Source: a virus. From it: a DNA stretch of 64,000 nt. The DNA lies in IMG/VR virus record IMGVR_UViG_3300044644_000945, positions 24,325-88,324 of that record. One strand, given 5' to 3'. Under the pieces are notes generated by a model. The model ran no database searches and was not told the origin of the DNA. It worked only from the letters and a program-made list of their open reading frames with translations. Shown one piece after another: positions 9,042-17,390 of this stretch. The stretch's first letter is position 1; each line of letters begins with the position of its first letter. Made by a program: the position numbers and the translations under genes.

Positions 9042-9703
9042 AAAATTTTTATTGCATGTGGTAATAAGTAATCATTAAATATAGTCTCAAGTGTACCATC
9101 TAAAAGTATTCCTTCACCTTGATATTTTTCATGACCTTTTTTTAGATTTTTTAAAGAAAAGTTTTCTCTTTTATAATGTAACAGGTTAAAAACATCATCT
9201 GAAAATACAGGATTAGGTAAAGGATTTGCTACATGTGCACCAGCTAAATAATTTATTTCACTTATGCTTTTATTTTTAAACATCACTAATTTGCTGTAAC
9301 CTTCTGAAGGAGCACCATATGTTAATTGTTCAATTGGTAAATCATCATGTGTAACATCAATCATGTTATAACCTTGTGTTTTAATAACATTTACATCTTC
9401 TTGTAAACTTAGTAAATCAGTCATTGATATGTCAAGTAATTCATCAATATCACAAACAATAATCCAATCTGCATCAGAGTTTTTCCAAATGTTGTTCTTC
9501 CAATCTTTTAACAATTCTTCTGTATATACTGGAAAAATACCAATATTGCAACTAGCATCTTTACAAATTTGTATACTGTTGTCTGTAGAACCATTGTCAT
9601 AAACATTAATTGTACAATCAGAAAATCTATCTTGATAGTGTTTTAAATAAAAAGGAAGCATTAGTTCCTCATTTTTCATTATGCTAAATATTTCAACTTT
9701 CAT
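9038..9703 (-). CDS. family 2-like glycosyltransferase
   Basis: This 221-aa protein has YDNGSTDNS (about 35-43) and CDIDELLD (about 85-92), the nucleotide-sugar binding region and DxD motif of GT-A fold enzymes. SIMKNEELMLPFYLKHY at the N-terminus is typical of the group. It overlaps the methyltransferase by 11 bases. The pair may modify phage DNA or a cell-surface glycan; the sequence does not say which. Confidence 0.8.
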   Translation of the reverse strand: MKVEIFSIMKNEELMLPFYLKHYQDRFSDCTINVYDNGSTDNSIQICKDASCNIGIFPVYTEELLKDWKNNIWKNSDADWIIVCDIDELLDISMTDLLSLQEDVNVIKTQGYNMIDVTHDDLPIEQLTYGAPSEGYSKLVMFKNKSISEINYLAGAHVANPLPNPVFSDDVFNLLHYKRENFSLKNLKKGHEKYQGEGILLDGTLETIFNDYLLPHAIKIL

Positions 9704-10289
9704 TTTTTTTAAATATCAATAGTGTATGTTTAAAGTAATCAATTTCTCCAAAAGAACAGTTTCTTATATCTTCTGTTAAATCTTTTTGATATACAAAATC
9801 TTTTTCTTCAAACAGTTTAATGACTTCATCATTGTTTTTACAATTTACATGTCCAATTCCCATTTGACCTACTATTGCCCAGGAAAGTATTAGATAACTA
9901 TCACAAAGTTTAGTTATATTATCAACAAATGCATCTTGATATTTTTGTGGAATATGTTCACCTACTTCAAGTGATATGACAATACCTTTTTTTGTTAAAG
10001 GTAAATCAAATGCAAGATTATGAGGTAGTATTTGAAAAGGTGTGTTTTTTACAGGACATTCTGGTTCAATACCTATTAGATTTTTAAAATCATTGTCATG
10101 TAGTTTTTGTAAGTAGTAAGCATTACCACAACCAAAATCATAGATAATATGTTCTTTATGTTGTGATAAAAAGGTGACAAACCATCTTGCTAAATCTGGA
10201 AAGTCTAGATGAACTGGCAATGCTGTTGTAAATGATGAATACCAATAACCAGTTTCATGAACTGTGTTTTCTATGATATCATTATTCAT
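9693..10289 (-). CDS. SAM-dependent methyltransferase
   Basis: This 198-aa protein has the class I SAM-binding motif DFGCGNAYY (51-59) followed by IGIEPE and later ISLEVGEHI. There is no DPPY-type motif, so a small-molecule or glycan substrate is as likely as DNA. Its stop overlaps the glycosyltransferase start, and its own start abuts the stop of the 94-aa gene at 10289. Confidence 0.8.
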   Translation of the reverse strand: MNNDIIENTVHETGYWYSSFTTALPVHLDFPDLARWFVTFLSQHKEHIIYDFGCGNAYYLQKLHDNDFKNLIGIEPECPVKNTPFQILPHNLAFDLPLTKKGIVISLEVGEHIPQKYQDAFVDNITKLCDSYLILSWAIVGQMGIGHVNCKNNDEVIKLFEEKDFVYQKDLTEDIRNCSFGEIDYFKHTLLIFKKNES

Positions 10290-10573
10290 TACTGCTCTAA
10301 ATTGTCATAATCAATATAGTCATCATCAAAGATTTTATCTTCTGGAGCAACATCTAATAGATCTTCTATGTCTTCTTCTGTAAAGTCATCTTCTAAATCA
10401 TCTTCTATGTCTTCACGTGCTGGACCATGTCTAAGCACACTGTGTATAAAAGGGTCATTAAATTCTTCACCATGGTTGTAAGCTAAAAGATTTTTTAGAT
10501 CTTGATCAGTCATCTTTAGAAACTGTTCTATTGACATTTCAATACATTTACCATTTGGTAACTGATAGATCAT
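10289..10573 (-). CDS. hypothetical acidic protein
   Basis: This 94-aa protein is strongly acidic from residue 50 to the end, with runs such as EDIEDDLEDDFTEEDIEDLL. I see no known motif. It could be a DNA mimic or simply a disordered tail protein. It is the first gene after the gap at 10574-10669. Confidence 0.6.
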   Translation of the reverse strand: MIYQLPNGKCIEMSIEQFLKMTDQDLKNLLAYNHGEEFNDPFIHSVLRHGPAREDIEDDLEDDFTEEDIEDLLDVAPEDKIFDDDYIDYDNLEQ

Positions 10574-10588
10574 TTTGTTATAATTTAT

Positions 10589-10617
10589 AAAATATGTACT
10601 AAAGTACTACATATTTT
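10589..10617 (-). terminator. hairpin, possible terminator
   Basis: On the minus strand AAATATGTAGTAC and GTACATATTT pair around a TTTA loop with one bulge, followed by T/A-rich sequence. It sits between the 125-aa gene stop and the 94-aa gene start. Confidence 0.45.
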
Positions 10618-10669
10618 TCACTATAATCAGCAATGTATTGAGGTTACTAAAATATTTTACACTATAACG

Positions 10670-11047
10670 CTATAAGTTAGCTCCATTTGTAAAGTTTTCT
10701 ATAAACTTATCAAACTCATAATGTAAACTTCTACCATAAGCACCATCCATTTCAAAGTTTGTAATGATTATTCTTTTTGACACTGTGTCTATAGTTATCA
10801 AAAGTTTAATATCATAGTACATTTGTGTACCTATTCCAAACCCTTTGTCAGAATTCCAAGATTCTGGTGGTACAAGTTTACAAAATAACATTCTTGCAAG
10901 ATAATCAGGATCTTCCCACTTAACTTTTCTATTAAGCACATCATATACTATGTGAAGTATGTTATGTGCTAAGTCATGTGTATATAAAAACACACTACCA
11001 TAAGGACCTCTAATTTCTATTTGACCACTGTTGACGTTTGTTTCCAT
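10670..11047 (-). CDS. hypothetical protein
   Basis: This 125-aa protein is not recognised. It looks like a compact mixed alpha/beta protein with a conserved-looking IEIRGPYGSVFLYTHD start. The stop codon is directly followed by a sequence that also follows the portal gene stop (see findings). Confidence 0.6.
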   Translation of the reverse strand: METNVNSGQIEIRGPYGSVFLYTHDLAHNILHIVYDVLNRKVKWEDPDYLARMLFCKLVPPESWNSDKGFGIGTQMYYDIKLLITIDTVSKRIIITNFEMDGAYGRSLHYEFDKFIENFTNGANL

Positions 11048-11189
11048 AAGCTACTTTTATTCCAAACTTAAACCATAACAGCTTTAAATACAAAGAATAA
11101 TTCCATGAAGAAAGAGTAGATTCTTTTTTTACAAATACGCCTGCTCCAAATTCCTTACTGTTGACTATTGCTATTACTTGAACTTTCAT
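11010..11189 (-). CDS. small hypothetical protein
   Basis: An ATG at 11189 opens a 59-codon frame ending at 11010, overlapping the next gene by 38 bases. The product is basic and aromatic (SSWNYSLYLKLLWFKFGIKV) and could associate with membranes. It fills what would otherwise be a gap in a tightly packed operon; that is the main support. Confidence 0.45.
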   Translation of the reverse strand: MKVQVIAIVNSKEFGAGVFVKKESTLSSWNYSLYLKLLWFKFGIKVAYGNKRQQWSNRN

Positions 11190-11223
11190 ATATTTTTGTG
11201 TTAATTTACAATATTACAAAAAA

Positions 11224-11790
11224 TTATTTATTATCTTTGTTTTCTTGTCTTTTTTCCATGTAAGTTTTAAAAATATTTCCAAATCTACCTTGTACTGTAC
11301 CATCAGCCATATTTAGCTCTGGATCTTTTTCAAGAGATATACAATCAATTAAGTCACCATCTTCATCTGCCATTTTACCTTCTCTTTTGATAACATGTAT
11401 ATCCATAACAGAAGAGTCTTTAGTTTCAAATGTAGTCATAAGTACTTCAATCTTTGGAAGATCTTGCCAATCAACAGGAATACCTTCATCTTTATTACCT
11501 TTTCTTAACCATGCTTCTGAAGACCATGAATAACAAAGAGGTTCTAGATCATTCTTAAACATTTCATCAAATAACATTGGAATTATTTCTGCAAAAGCTT
11601 CTTTGTTACCAACATTTTTTAATGCATCTCCAGGTATTGGCACTATAATAACAGTAAATTCTTTTTCTACTGTATTTTTTGCAAGAACATTTATCATAGG
11701 ATCTACCCCACCATTTCTTGCTAAAGACATTGTCATGTTATGAATTACATCTGATTTAAATGCATCAATAAATTCTGAATCACTTTTCAT
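11224..11790 (-). CDS. hypothetical protein
   Basis: This 188-aa protein is not recognised. It is soluble, with an acidic C-terminal part. It lies 12 bases after the stop of the 160-aa gene and seems to be in the same operon as it and the AP2-like gene. Confidence 0.6.
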   Translation of the reverse strand: MKSDSEFIDAFKSDVIHNMTMSLARNGGVDPMINVLAKNTVEKEFTVIIVPIPGDALKNVGNKEAFAEIIPMLFDEMFKNDLEPLCYSWSSEAWLRKGNKDEGIPVDWQDLPKIEVLMTTFETKDSSVMDIHVIKREGKMADEDGDLIDCISLEKDPELNMADGTVQGRFGNIFKTYMEKRQENKDNK

Positions 11791-11802
11791 ATTTTCTATT
11801 TT

Positions 11803-12285
11803 TTAAAATGGTAATGTGTCATCTTCTTCTTCAACTACTTCATACTCTTCAACTAGAATGTCTTCAGGTAAAACTGTTACTGGACCAGCTGTAACTGATA
11901 AATCATTTAACATCATGTTTTTTACATGTTCTGTAAGTTGAACACTTAACCAGTCTTTAGGTAATTCTACAGACGCTGCAGGCTCTACTTCAACCACATC
12001 AGTTAATTGTTCTATCCACCATGCAGCAGGCATTAAAGTCATTTTAGCAAATTTGTCTGGAGAATTAGTAGGACACCATTTTAGTGTCTTACCTACTTTA
12101 GAAATAAAATAATTAACTCTAAAAGGTCTTTTGTCAGAGTAAGCAGCTAGTTTATCTCTTGTAGAACCAGATACTTGCATTCCTGCATCTTCCATTAGCC
12201 GATGAATTCTAATCATTTGACTAACATTGCCATCATATTGTAAGCCATAGTAATGACCAAATATTTTACTATAATCTTTTTTCAT
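11803..12285 (-). CDS. hypothetical protein with SSB-like acidic tip
   Basis: This 160-aa protein ends in EEEDDTLPF, very like the acidic -DDxPF tip by which bacterial SSB recruits partner proteins. The first 100 residues are basic and aromatic, which would suit nucleic-acid binding, but no OB-fold pattern is evident by eye. It could be an SSB, or a protein that competes for SSB partners. It is 2 bases from the AP2-like gene. Confidence 0.55.
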   Translation of the reverse strand: MKKDYSKIFGHYYGLQYDGNVSQMIRIHRLMEDAGMQVSGSTRDKLAAYSDKRPFRVNYFISKVGKTLKWCPTNSPDKFAKMTLMPAAWWIEQLTDVVEVEPAASVELPKDWLSVQLTEHVKNMMLNDLSVTAGPVTVLPEDILVEEYEVVEEEDDTLPF

Positions 12286-12287
12286 AG

Positions 12288-12491
12288 TTATTCTTCTTTA
12301 GGTTTTAATATTTGTAATTTGTCTTTAGATGCACCTAGTCTTAGGATTGTTATATCTCTAAGTCTAGCTGCTTCTCGTGGATCATCAGATAATCCACATT
12401 CATGTGTAACATTTTTATATGTAAAGGTAGCTCTGAATTTTTTATACCTTTTATTATAGTGTACACCTTGATACTCATTTTTATTGTTCAT
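12288..12491 (-). CDS. AP2-domain-like DNA-binding protein
   Basis: This 67-aa protein is little more than one domain: YQGVHYNKRYKKFRATF, then GLSDDPREAARLRD. This follows the AP2/ERF pattern (Y-x-G-V, W/F-x-A, the L-G-x-F-like turn and E-A-A helix). In phages and mobile elements such domains are usually found with HNH homing endonucleases; here it stands alone. It overlaps the start of the following gene stop by 11 bases. Confidence 0.65.
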   Translation of the reverse strand: MNNKNEYQGVHYNKRYKKFRATFTYKNVTHECGLSDDPREAARLRDITILRLGASKDKLQILKPKEE

Positions 12492-13206
12492 TTTCTTTTA
12501 CTTTTAACTCTTCCTCCCATTCATTAGACAAGACATCTAACATGTTTTGAACTTTTTTAGCAAGTCCTTCCATGGTAAGATGTTTAAGATGAGTTTTAAT
12601 TTCTTCTAACTCATCTATTATTTCTTGTTTACTTAATGTTTTTAGTTCTCTGAATTGTTTCATTAATGTATCCATTTCTTCATCTGAACATTCATGTATA
12701 CCCATTGCATCTATAAAAGCTTGTGATGAACTATAGTTTTCTAAACAATTTTCATCATATAGATATTCTTCTATTAAAGCATCCATACCTCCCTCATCAT
12801 ATACATGTTGAGAATATGATTGGTCAAGTCTATCTATACATTCACCATTTTCCCATATACGCTTACCTGCAAAGTCCATCCCACTTTCTGCAAATGTTAT
12901 TTCACATTTAACCTCATAGTGTTCTGATATCATTCTTATAAGTTCTTCAGGTGGTCCCCATGCACTATCACCAGATATCTGTAATGTTTCATCAGATATC
13001 ATGGTGCAGTCAAATTCCCACCATCTAGTACCATAAAAAAGATATTCACTTCCATTGGTTGGTAAACCTTCTTTATTAGGAAAGAAGCTGTTACCCCAGT
13101 CTACAAAATAATTATGATTTTCATAGTTATTAAATAGTACTTGTAGTTTTGCCAGTACATCTGGTTTACCTTCTATTGTTACATTATTCCAACAATGATT
13201 TGCCAT
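12481..13206 (-). CDS. Api92/YubB-like protein (ferredoxin-like fold)
   Basis: This 241-aa protein starts MANHCWNNVTIEGKPDV and has SGDSAWGPPEELIRMIS near residue 80. Phage and plasmid proteins of the Api92/YubB group have this layout, with a ferredoxin-like domain of unknown function. The C-terminal third is Glu/Lys-rich helix. No catalytic residues can be named. Confidence 0.6.
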   Translation of the reverse strand: MANHCWNNVTIEGKPDVLAKLQVLFNNYENHNYFVDWGNSFFPNKEGLPTNGSEYLFYGTRWWEFDCTMISDETLQISGDSAWGPPEELIRMISEHYEVKCEITFAESGMDFAGKRIWENGECIDRLDQSYSQHVYDEGGMDALIEEYLYDENCLENYSSSQAFIDAMGIHECSDEEMDTLMKQFRELKTLSKQEIIDELEEIKTHLKHLTMEGLAKKVQNMLDVLSNEWEEELKVKENEQ

Positions 13207-13212
13207 ATACTT

Positions 13213-13329
13213 TTATTTTAAGATTTCTGCTATTATAATTGCTGCAGCAAATAGTATTACTATACCTATTGCAACTTTAAATAGTGTTTCTATCACAAAG
13301 TCTAATTCCTTTTTTTCTTGTGGTGTCAT
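13213..13329 (-). CDS. small membrane protein (38 aa)
   Basis: The ATG at 13329 overlaps the stop of the 68-aa gene in an ATGA junction. The 38-codon product has a charged start (MTPQEKKELD) and one hydrophobic helix (FKVAIGIVILFAAAIIIAEI). A single-pass inner-membrane protein is likely. It is too short for the usual 60-codon cut-off. Confidence 0.65.
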   Translation of the reverse strand: MTPQEKKELDFVIETLFKVAIGIVILFAAAIIIAEILK

Positions 13330-13532
13330 AGTTTCTCTAATTCTTGTTTAACTAGTTTATAATCCTCAATAATGTGTCTGTTTTGCCACTGATGTTCTTC
13401 TAATGCTTCAATTGTGTTATTAACATCTATCAAAGCACATTCTTTAGCTCTTATTAAACAGTCTTCTTGCCCCATCTTCCATCTAACATGGGGCATATAA
13501 CTATCTATTAATTTTTGTGCTGTTATACCCAT
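13326..13532 (-). CDS. hypothetical small protein
   Basis: This 68-aa protein is helical and charged, with no motif that I recognise. It is overlapped at both ends: 10 bases with the 201-aa gene and 4 bases with the small membrane protein. Confidence 0.6.
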   Translation of the reverse strand: MGITAQKLIDSYMPHVRWKMGQEDCLIRAKECALIDVNNTIEALEEHQWQNRHIIEDYKLVKQELEKL

Positions 13533-14128
13533 TTCTTTTTTAGAATTAAGTTGTAGTAATCTGTAGTTTCTTTTTTACCTTCACTATGGCTAATCCAAGT
13601 GCATGGTGCTTTTTTTCTACATTGTGCAATTCTATCTGCTATTGGTGCAGATTTATCTGTTTCTCTTGTATAATACAACCAGCTTTCCCAATAATGATCA
13701 GCATATGGTGCTACAAATGTTACAGCTATTTGCCATTTAAAGAATACAAAAGAAATCATGGGACTCCATTCATATCTGTATGAGTCCCATTTAGTCTTCC
13801 ATCCTAATGATACAAAGTCAAATCCTATCTTTTTAGGTACTGCATGTAGATGTTTCATTTTTTCATCATACAATTCTCTAAATGGTTTTTCTCTTCTTGC
13901 ATAGGTAGGATTATTTTTGTTCCATTGTCTTGTTTCTCTTATACCTTTAACAGCTGATTTTATAGCTAATGCAGGTGTTGCTTTAACCCATTTTCTAGGA
14001 AAGAAGTATGGTGTACCTAATGCAACCTTGCCACAGTAAAACTGTAACTTCAAAGGTTTGAATGGAGAGTTATATGCTCTTAAGAAATTAAGGTCATTTA
14101 TGAAATACTTAATTTTATTTTTTATCAT
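13523..14128 (-). CDS. hypothetical basic aromatic protein
   Basis: This 201-aa protein is rich in Lys, Trp and Tyr (e.g. ADHYWESWLYYTRET). I see no signal peptide or known motif. Its start is 1 base from the stop of the exported-protein gene, so translation is probably coupled. Confidence 0.55.
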   Translation of the reverse strand: MIKNKIKYFINDLNFLRAYNSPFKPLKLQFYCGKVALGTPYFFPRKWVKATPALAIKSAVKGIRETRQWNKNNPTYARREKPFRELYDEKMKHLHAVPKKIGFDFVSLGWKTKWDSYRYEWSPMISFVFFKWQIAVTFVAPYADHYWESWLYYTRETDKSAPIADRIAQCRKKAPCTWISHSEGKKETTDYYNLILKKKWV

Positions 14129-14129
14129 A

Positions 14130-14510
14130 CTAATTTTTATGAAATTCTACATAATAACCTTTAGCAATAATCACTCTAAGACAGGTGTCATCTTCAAATA
14201 ATTGAATAGCTACTCTATCTCCTGATTCATCTAAACATTCTATAATTTGATATGCGTCACCATTGGTTGTAACATCTTTGGTCATACCTACAATTTGATG
14301 GAATGTTCTTATATTTCCATTTGGATAATAGAATACAATATCTCTAACACCATTTGCATTAAATACAACAGTGATATCTGCACTTTGCCATTCACCTTTA
14401 ACATTATTGCTTACAGGAATTAATGATGTATATTTTTTAACAAATGTGTCTTGTGCAATGCACACAAAGCTGCTCAATAATAGTAGAGCTGCTAATAATA
14501 GTTTTTTCAT
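14130..14510 (-). CDS. exported protein with signal peptide
   Basis: This 126-aa protein begins MKKLLLAALLLLSSFVCIAQD, a clear signal peptide with probable cleavage after CIA or CIAQ. The mature part is about 105 residues of beta-type sequence. A phage protein sent to the periplasm may change envelope properties or block superinfection; this is inference. The ATG is in an ATGA overlap with the 39-aa gene. Confidence 0.7.
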   Translation of the reverse strand: MKKLLLAALLLLSSFVCIAQDTFVKKYTSLIPVSNNVKGEWQSADITVVFNANGVRDIVFYYPNGNIRTFHQIVGMTKDVTTNGDAYQIIECLDESGDRVAIQLFEDDTCLRVIIAKGYYVEFHKN

Positions 14511-14626
14511 TTTTTTACAGGTTTAGGATTACACGTATGACCATCACTCCATTTAATTCCTGGAGGTGGTGTTGTTTCTGGTGAGCTGTATATTGTACCA
14601 CACTCATTACATACAAATTTGTTCAT
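14507..14626 (-). CDS. small zinc-ribbon-like protein (39 aa)
   Basis: The ATG at 14626 starts a 39-codon frame whose stop overlaps the next gene's start (ATGA). FVCNECGTIYSSPE gives a CxxC knuckle, and HTCNP near the end could supply further ligands. Function is unknown. Confidence 0.6.
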   Translation of the reverse strand: MNKFVCNECGTIYSSPETTPPPGIKWSDGHTCNPKPVKK

Positions 14627-14630
14627 TAGC

Positions 14631-14720
14631 TTATTTCTTCTTAAATATAAGGTATAAACCTATTATAAATCCAGCTATTACAAAACTAGCTGCTATTATT
14701 CCAACTATAAAATGTATCAT
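14631..14720 (-). CDS. tiny membrane protein (29 aa)
   Basis: A 29-codon frame from the ATG at 14720 encodes MIHFIVGIIAASFVIAGFII followed by a KKK end. This is a single membrane helix with a positive tail. It lies between two genes of the operon with 4-base gaps on either side. Confidence 0.5.
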   Translation of the reverse strand: MIHFIVGIIAASFVIAGFIIGLYLIFKKK

Positions 14721-14724
14721 AATG

Positions 14725-15114
14725 TTATTTCTTTTTAAATTTGTTAAACAATTCTAACAATTCATGAAGATTGTAATATCTTCTTGTAAGAGCTGTATGT
14801 TTATCTTCATTATAATAAAGACTGTTATACGTATTGCGTGCATAATACAAACCACGATTTTTATTACCATGATATATACTAAAATGATTTTGTCTCCATT
14901 CAAGAAATTCTATAACATGTTTGTTTAAATCTTCCTCACTATACATTCTTTCTGATTGCCATTTAGCACCTTCAATAAATGATTTTTCTGAATCATCTCT
15001 TATAGTTTGATTGCTGTGATTTTTAGCAGCATCTATAAGCGCTTGGTTTGGTTCAGCAGGATTTACTATACCATCAATAAAGATTTCAATGTCTTGTTTA
15101 GGTTCTTGTTTCAT
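14725..15114 (-). CDS. hypothetical protein
   Basis: This 129-aa protein has, in its middle, FIEGAKWQSERMYSEEDL, a phrase common in phage proteins of the small helper type often annotated only as hypothetical. It overlaps the 66-aa gene by 17 bases. Confidence 0.6.
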   Translation of the reverse strand: MKQEPKQDIEIFIDGIVNPAEPNQALIDAAKNHSNQTIRDDSEKSFIEGAKWQSERMYSEEDLNKHVIEFLEWRQNHFSIYHGNKNRGLYYARNTYNSLYYNEDKHTALTRRYYNLHELLELFNKFKKK

Positions 15115-15298
15115 AATAAAAATTTGGTGTATAATTAGTATTAGTTATTTCACTAACACTTGTTATTCTTTTTAAAATTCTTTTTCCTTTTGTAAAGTTT
15201 CTAACAGCTTCCATAATATTGGTAGCTTCTACAATTTCTTCAAGGTCTGTGGCTTCATCATTACGTTCTGCCCAGTAACATACTAAATATTTTTTCAT
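15098..15298 (-). CDS. hypothetical small protein
   Basis: This 66-aa protein (MKKYLVCYWAERNDEATDLE...) resembles short phage proteins of unknown role. It is the first gene downstream of the structured RNA at 15316-15498, whose transcript would run into its leader. Confidence 0.6.
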   Translation of the reverse strand: MKKYLVCYWAERNDEATDLEEIVEATNIMEAVRNFTKGKRILKRITSVSEITNTNYTPNFYYETRT

Positions 15299-15315
15299 TG
15301 TTTTTTTGTATTAAT

Positions 15316-15498
15316 AACACATGCTAACTCATACCAAGGAATTCAACCTTGAGTCTTACTACTTCTGTCTTGGTCATTGTCCTCGTATCTTGCTAATACT
15401 AAAATATCATAGATATTGTTCTTAGTGTCGTTCCTGTCCTAGCGCGTTGCAGGCAAGCGATGTTTTAGCAACCTAAACTATATGAGTCAGCATGTGTT
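15316..15498 (-). ncRNA. structured non-coding RNA closed by an 18-bp stem
   Basis: Bases 15316-15333 and 15481-15498 are complementary over 18 positions; the only non-Watson-Crick position is a G-U pair if the minus strand is transcribed, which fits the direction of the genes around. Inside, read on the minus strand, TTGCTAA pairs with TTAGCAA, an ACTAA/TTAGT helix encloses ATATC/GATAT, and CAAGG/CCTTG forms a T-arm-like hairpin next to the closing stem. No frame with a start codon uses this stretch. I match it to no known RNA family by eye. Confidence 0.7.
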
Positions 15499-15503
15499 TA
15501 ATT

Positions 15504-17333
15504 TTACATAATTGTCTTTGATTTTATAAGCTTATCTACTCTTTTAGATACATAAGCTATAATATCATTTGGAAGATTTTTGATATCAGTCATCTTAATG
15601 TGATAATCAAACATTTCTTCACAAGGAACATGTTCTTCTATGGCAATCTGAATTACTTGAAAACCAAGTGATTGCGCCATAGTAACTTTCTTTCTGGTAT
15701 CATCAATGGCTTTTTGACCATCATAACCACTTGCATATGGAGCACCATCAGAGATAACAAACAACAAACAAGGATCTTGATTCATAGATCTTATCTTTTT
15801 AGCAACAGCATATATGGCATGACCATCTCTGTTGTTATGTCTTGCAGATATATCACCTAGTGTATAACCATTGATACCTTTACCATGTTCTACATATGTA
15901 CGTATCATGGTATCACCATATGATCCTCCACCACCTCCATCTGCAGTATGACCATATACATATATTCTTGCATCTGGTACTTTTCTAAATACCTCATACA
16001 AGAATATAGCAGCTTGTCTTGCTTTCTTGATTTTGTGACCATCCATAGAACCAGACTCATCTACTAACACACCTATGTTAAGCTTGTTAGTCTTAACTTC
16101 ACCAAATCTTTCATAGATGGTAGGTACATTTTGCTTAGCTTCTGCAATCTTGTTAGTATCAAGTCTACCAGAACGCATAGATTTCATAGCAAACTGATAA
16201 TCTTTACATTTTCTAGCAAACAATTGTGCTAACACAGATGCTTTACATGTATCTATTTCTTTAAGTTCTCTTTGATATCTAGCTTTATCTACTTCTGGCT
16301 TAATAAACTTAATAGTACTATCGTCTGAATTACCATCAGAATCATAGTTATGTTTCTTAGGTGGAGCATTTTTCTCATCCATGTCTTCAGTAAAATCCTG
16401 AAATTCTTTCATAGACTCTTCATCTTCTTCTACTGGAGCACCACTCATCATCTGTTCCATCAAAGATTTAGCAAGGTCATTCATATCATCAGCTGTAGGA
16501 CCAGGATTTGGACAAGAACCATCTGGTTCAGGTTCTTCTTCATTATCTTTGATGTACTTTTTAACTACACCATGCATGTAAGAAGCTTGTTGTTCACATT
16601 CTTGAGAAGTACTAGGAAAACCATGTTTTTTTACATAGCTTTCAATTTGTTTGATAGGTTTCTCAAACTCTTGCATCTCTTCTTCAGTAATATGTGCAGG
16701 ATATCTTAGAAACTTAGTAATAAGCTCTAACAATCTTTTACCTTCATGTTCTTCAGAAGACAATGGTTCATATGTTTCATCAAACTTATGTTGCTTATAC
16801 TTTTGCACAAACTTACTATATCCTGGAAATCTTTCTGCAAGCTTTTTATTTACACGCTCTGTGTTTAAGATTGTAAATAACAAATCTTTAGGTGTAGTCC
16901 TAGTATCAGGAGACATAGCATTCATAGTACGTACATAATCACCTTTACCTTGCATTGTTGCAAGAGCTGCATTTTGTATAGCTGCACCATAAAATGCATC
17001 TAGCAATTTTGTGTCATGATTTTTATACTTTCCATCTTCACCTTTTAGCATAGTAAGTGGTACATGTATAGTTGGTGCAGTAGTAGCTCTTACATCTTGT
17101 CTTTGCAACTTAGATGTAAGTTTCATGTCTTTTGTGACATTCATAACTTTAAACATACTACCAATCATGTTAGCAGCTGTTTTAAGATTTTGTGTATCTC
17201 TTACAAAATATGAAGAGTAACCACTTCTAGGTGCATCATCCCAGTCAAACAACTCATTTCTTTTGTCATAAAAAGAATATGCATCTTCTTCTTTTCTTCT
17301 AAACCAATCTCTATTAAAACCTATTTTACTCAT
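15504..17333 (-). CDS. VWA-domain protein, cobaltochelatase CobT-like
   Basis: This 609-aa protein has an acidic middle (about 285-340) and a C-terminal VWA domain whose metal-ion-dependent adhesion site begins with DESGS near residue 425, followed later by ISDGAPYASGYDG. CobT and related VWA proteins work with a MoxR/CobS-type AAA+ ATPase; the gene directly upstream encodes one. Such pairs occur in T4-like and other large phages, and their role there is not known. Metal insertion or protein remodelling are possibilities. Confidence 0.8.
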   Translation of the reverse strand: MSKIGFNRDWFRRKEEDAYSFYDKRNELFDWDDAPRSGYSSYFVRDTQNLKTAANMIGSMFKVMNVTKDMKLTSKLQRQDVRATTAPTIHVPLTMLKGEDGKYKNHDTKLLDAFYGAAIQNAALATMQGKGDYVRTMNAMSPDTRTTPKDLLFTILNTERVNKKLAERFPGYSKFVQKYKQHKFDETYEPLSSEEHEGKRLLELITKFLRYPAHITEEEMQEFEKPIKQIESYVKKHGFPSTSQECEQQASYMHGVVKKYIKDNEEEPEPDGSCPNPGPTADDMNDLAKSLMEQMMSGAPVEEDEESMKEFQDFTEDMDEKNAPPKKHNYDSDGNSDDSTIKFIKPEVDKARYQRELKEIDTCKASVLAQLFARKCKDYQFAMKSMRSGRLDTNKIAEAKQNVPTIYERFGEVKTNKLNIGVLVDESGSMDGHKIKKARQAAIFLYEVFRKVPDARIYVYGHTADGGGGGSYGDTMIRTYVEHGKGINGYTLGDISARHNNRDGHAIYAVAKKIRSMNQDPCLLFVISDGAPYASGYDGQKAIDDTRKKVTMAQSLGFQVIQIAIEEHVPCEEMFDYHIKMTDIKNLPNDIIAYVSKRVDKLIKSKTIM

Positions 17334-17349
17334 AGTGTTTTTGTATTAT

Positions 17350-17376
17350 AAAAAAGGGAGACTGTTACATCTCCCT
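17350..17376 (-). terminator. intrinsic terminator after the MoxR-like gene
   Basis: The minus-strand stem AGGGAGA/TCTCCCT with loop TGTAACAG is followed by a six-T run. It separates the ATPase from the VWA gene, so the partner is transcribed by read-through or by its own promoter. Confidence 0.85.
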
Positions 17377-17390
17377 GTTTTAGGTTATTA

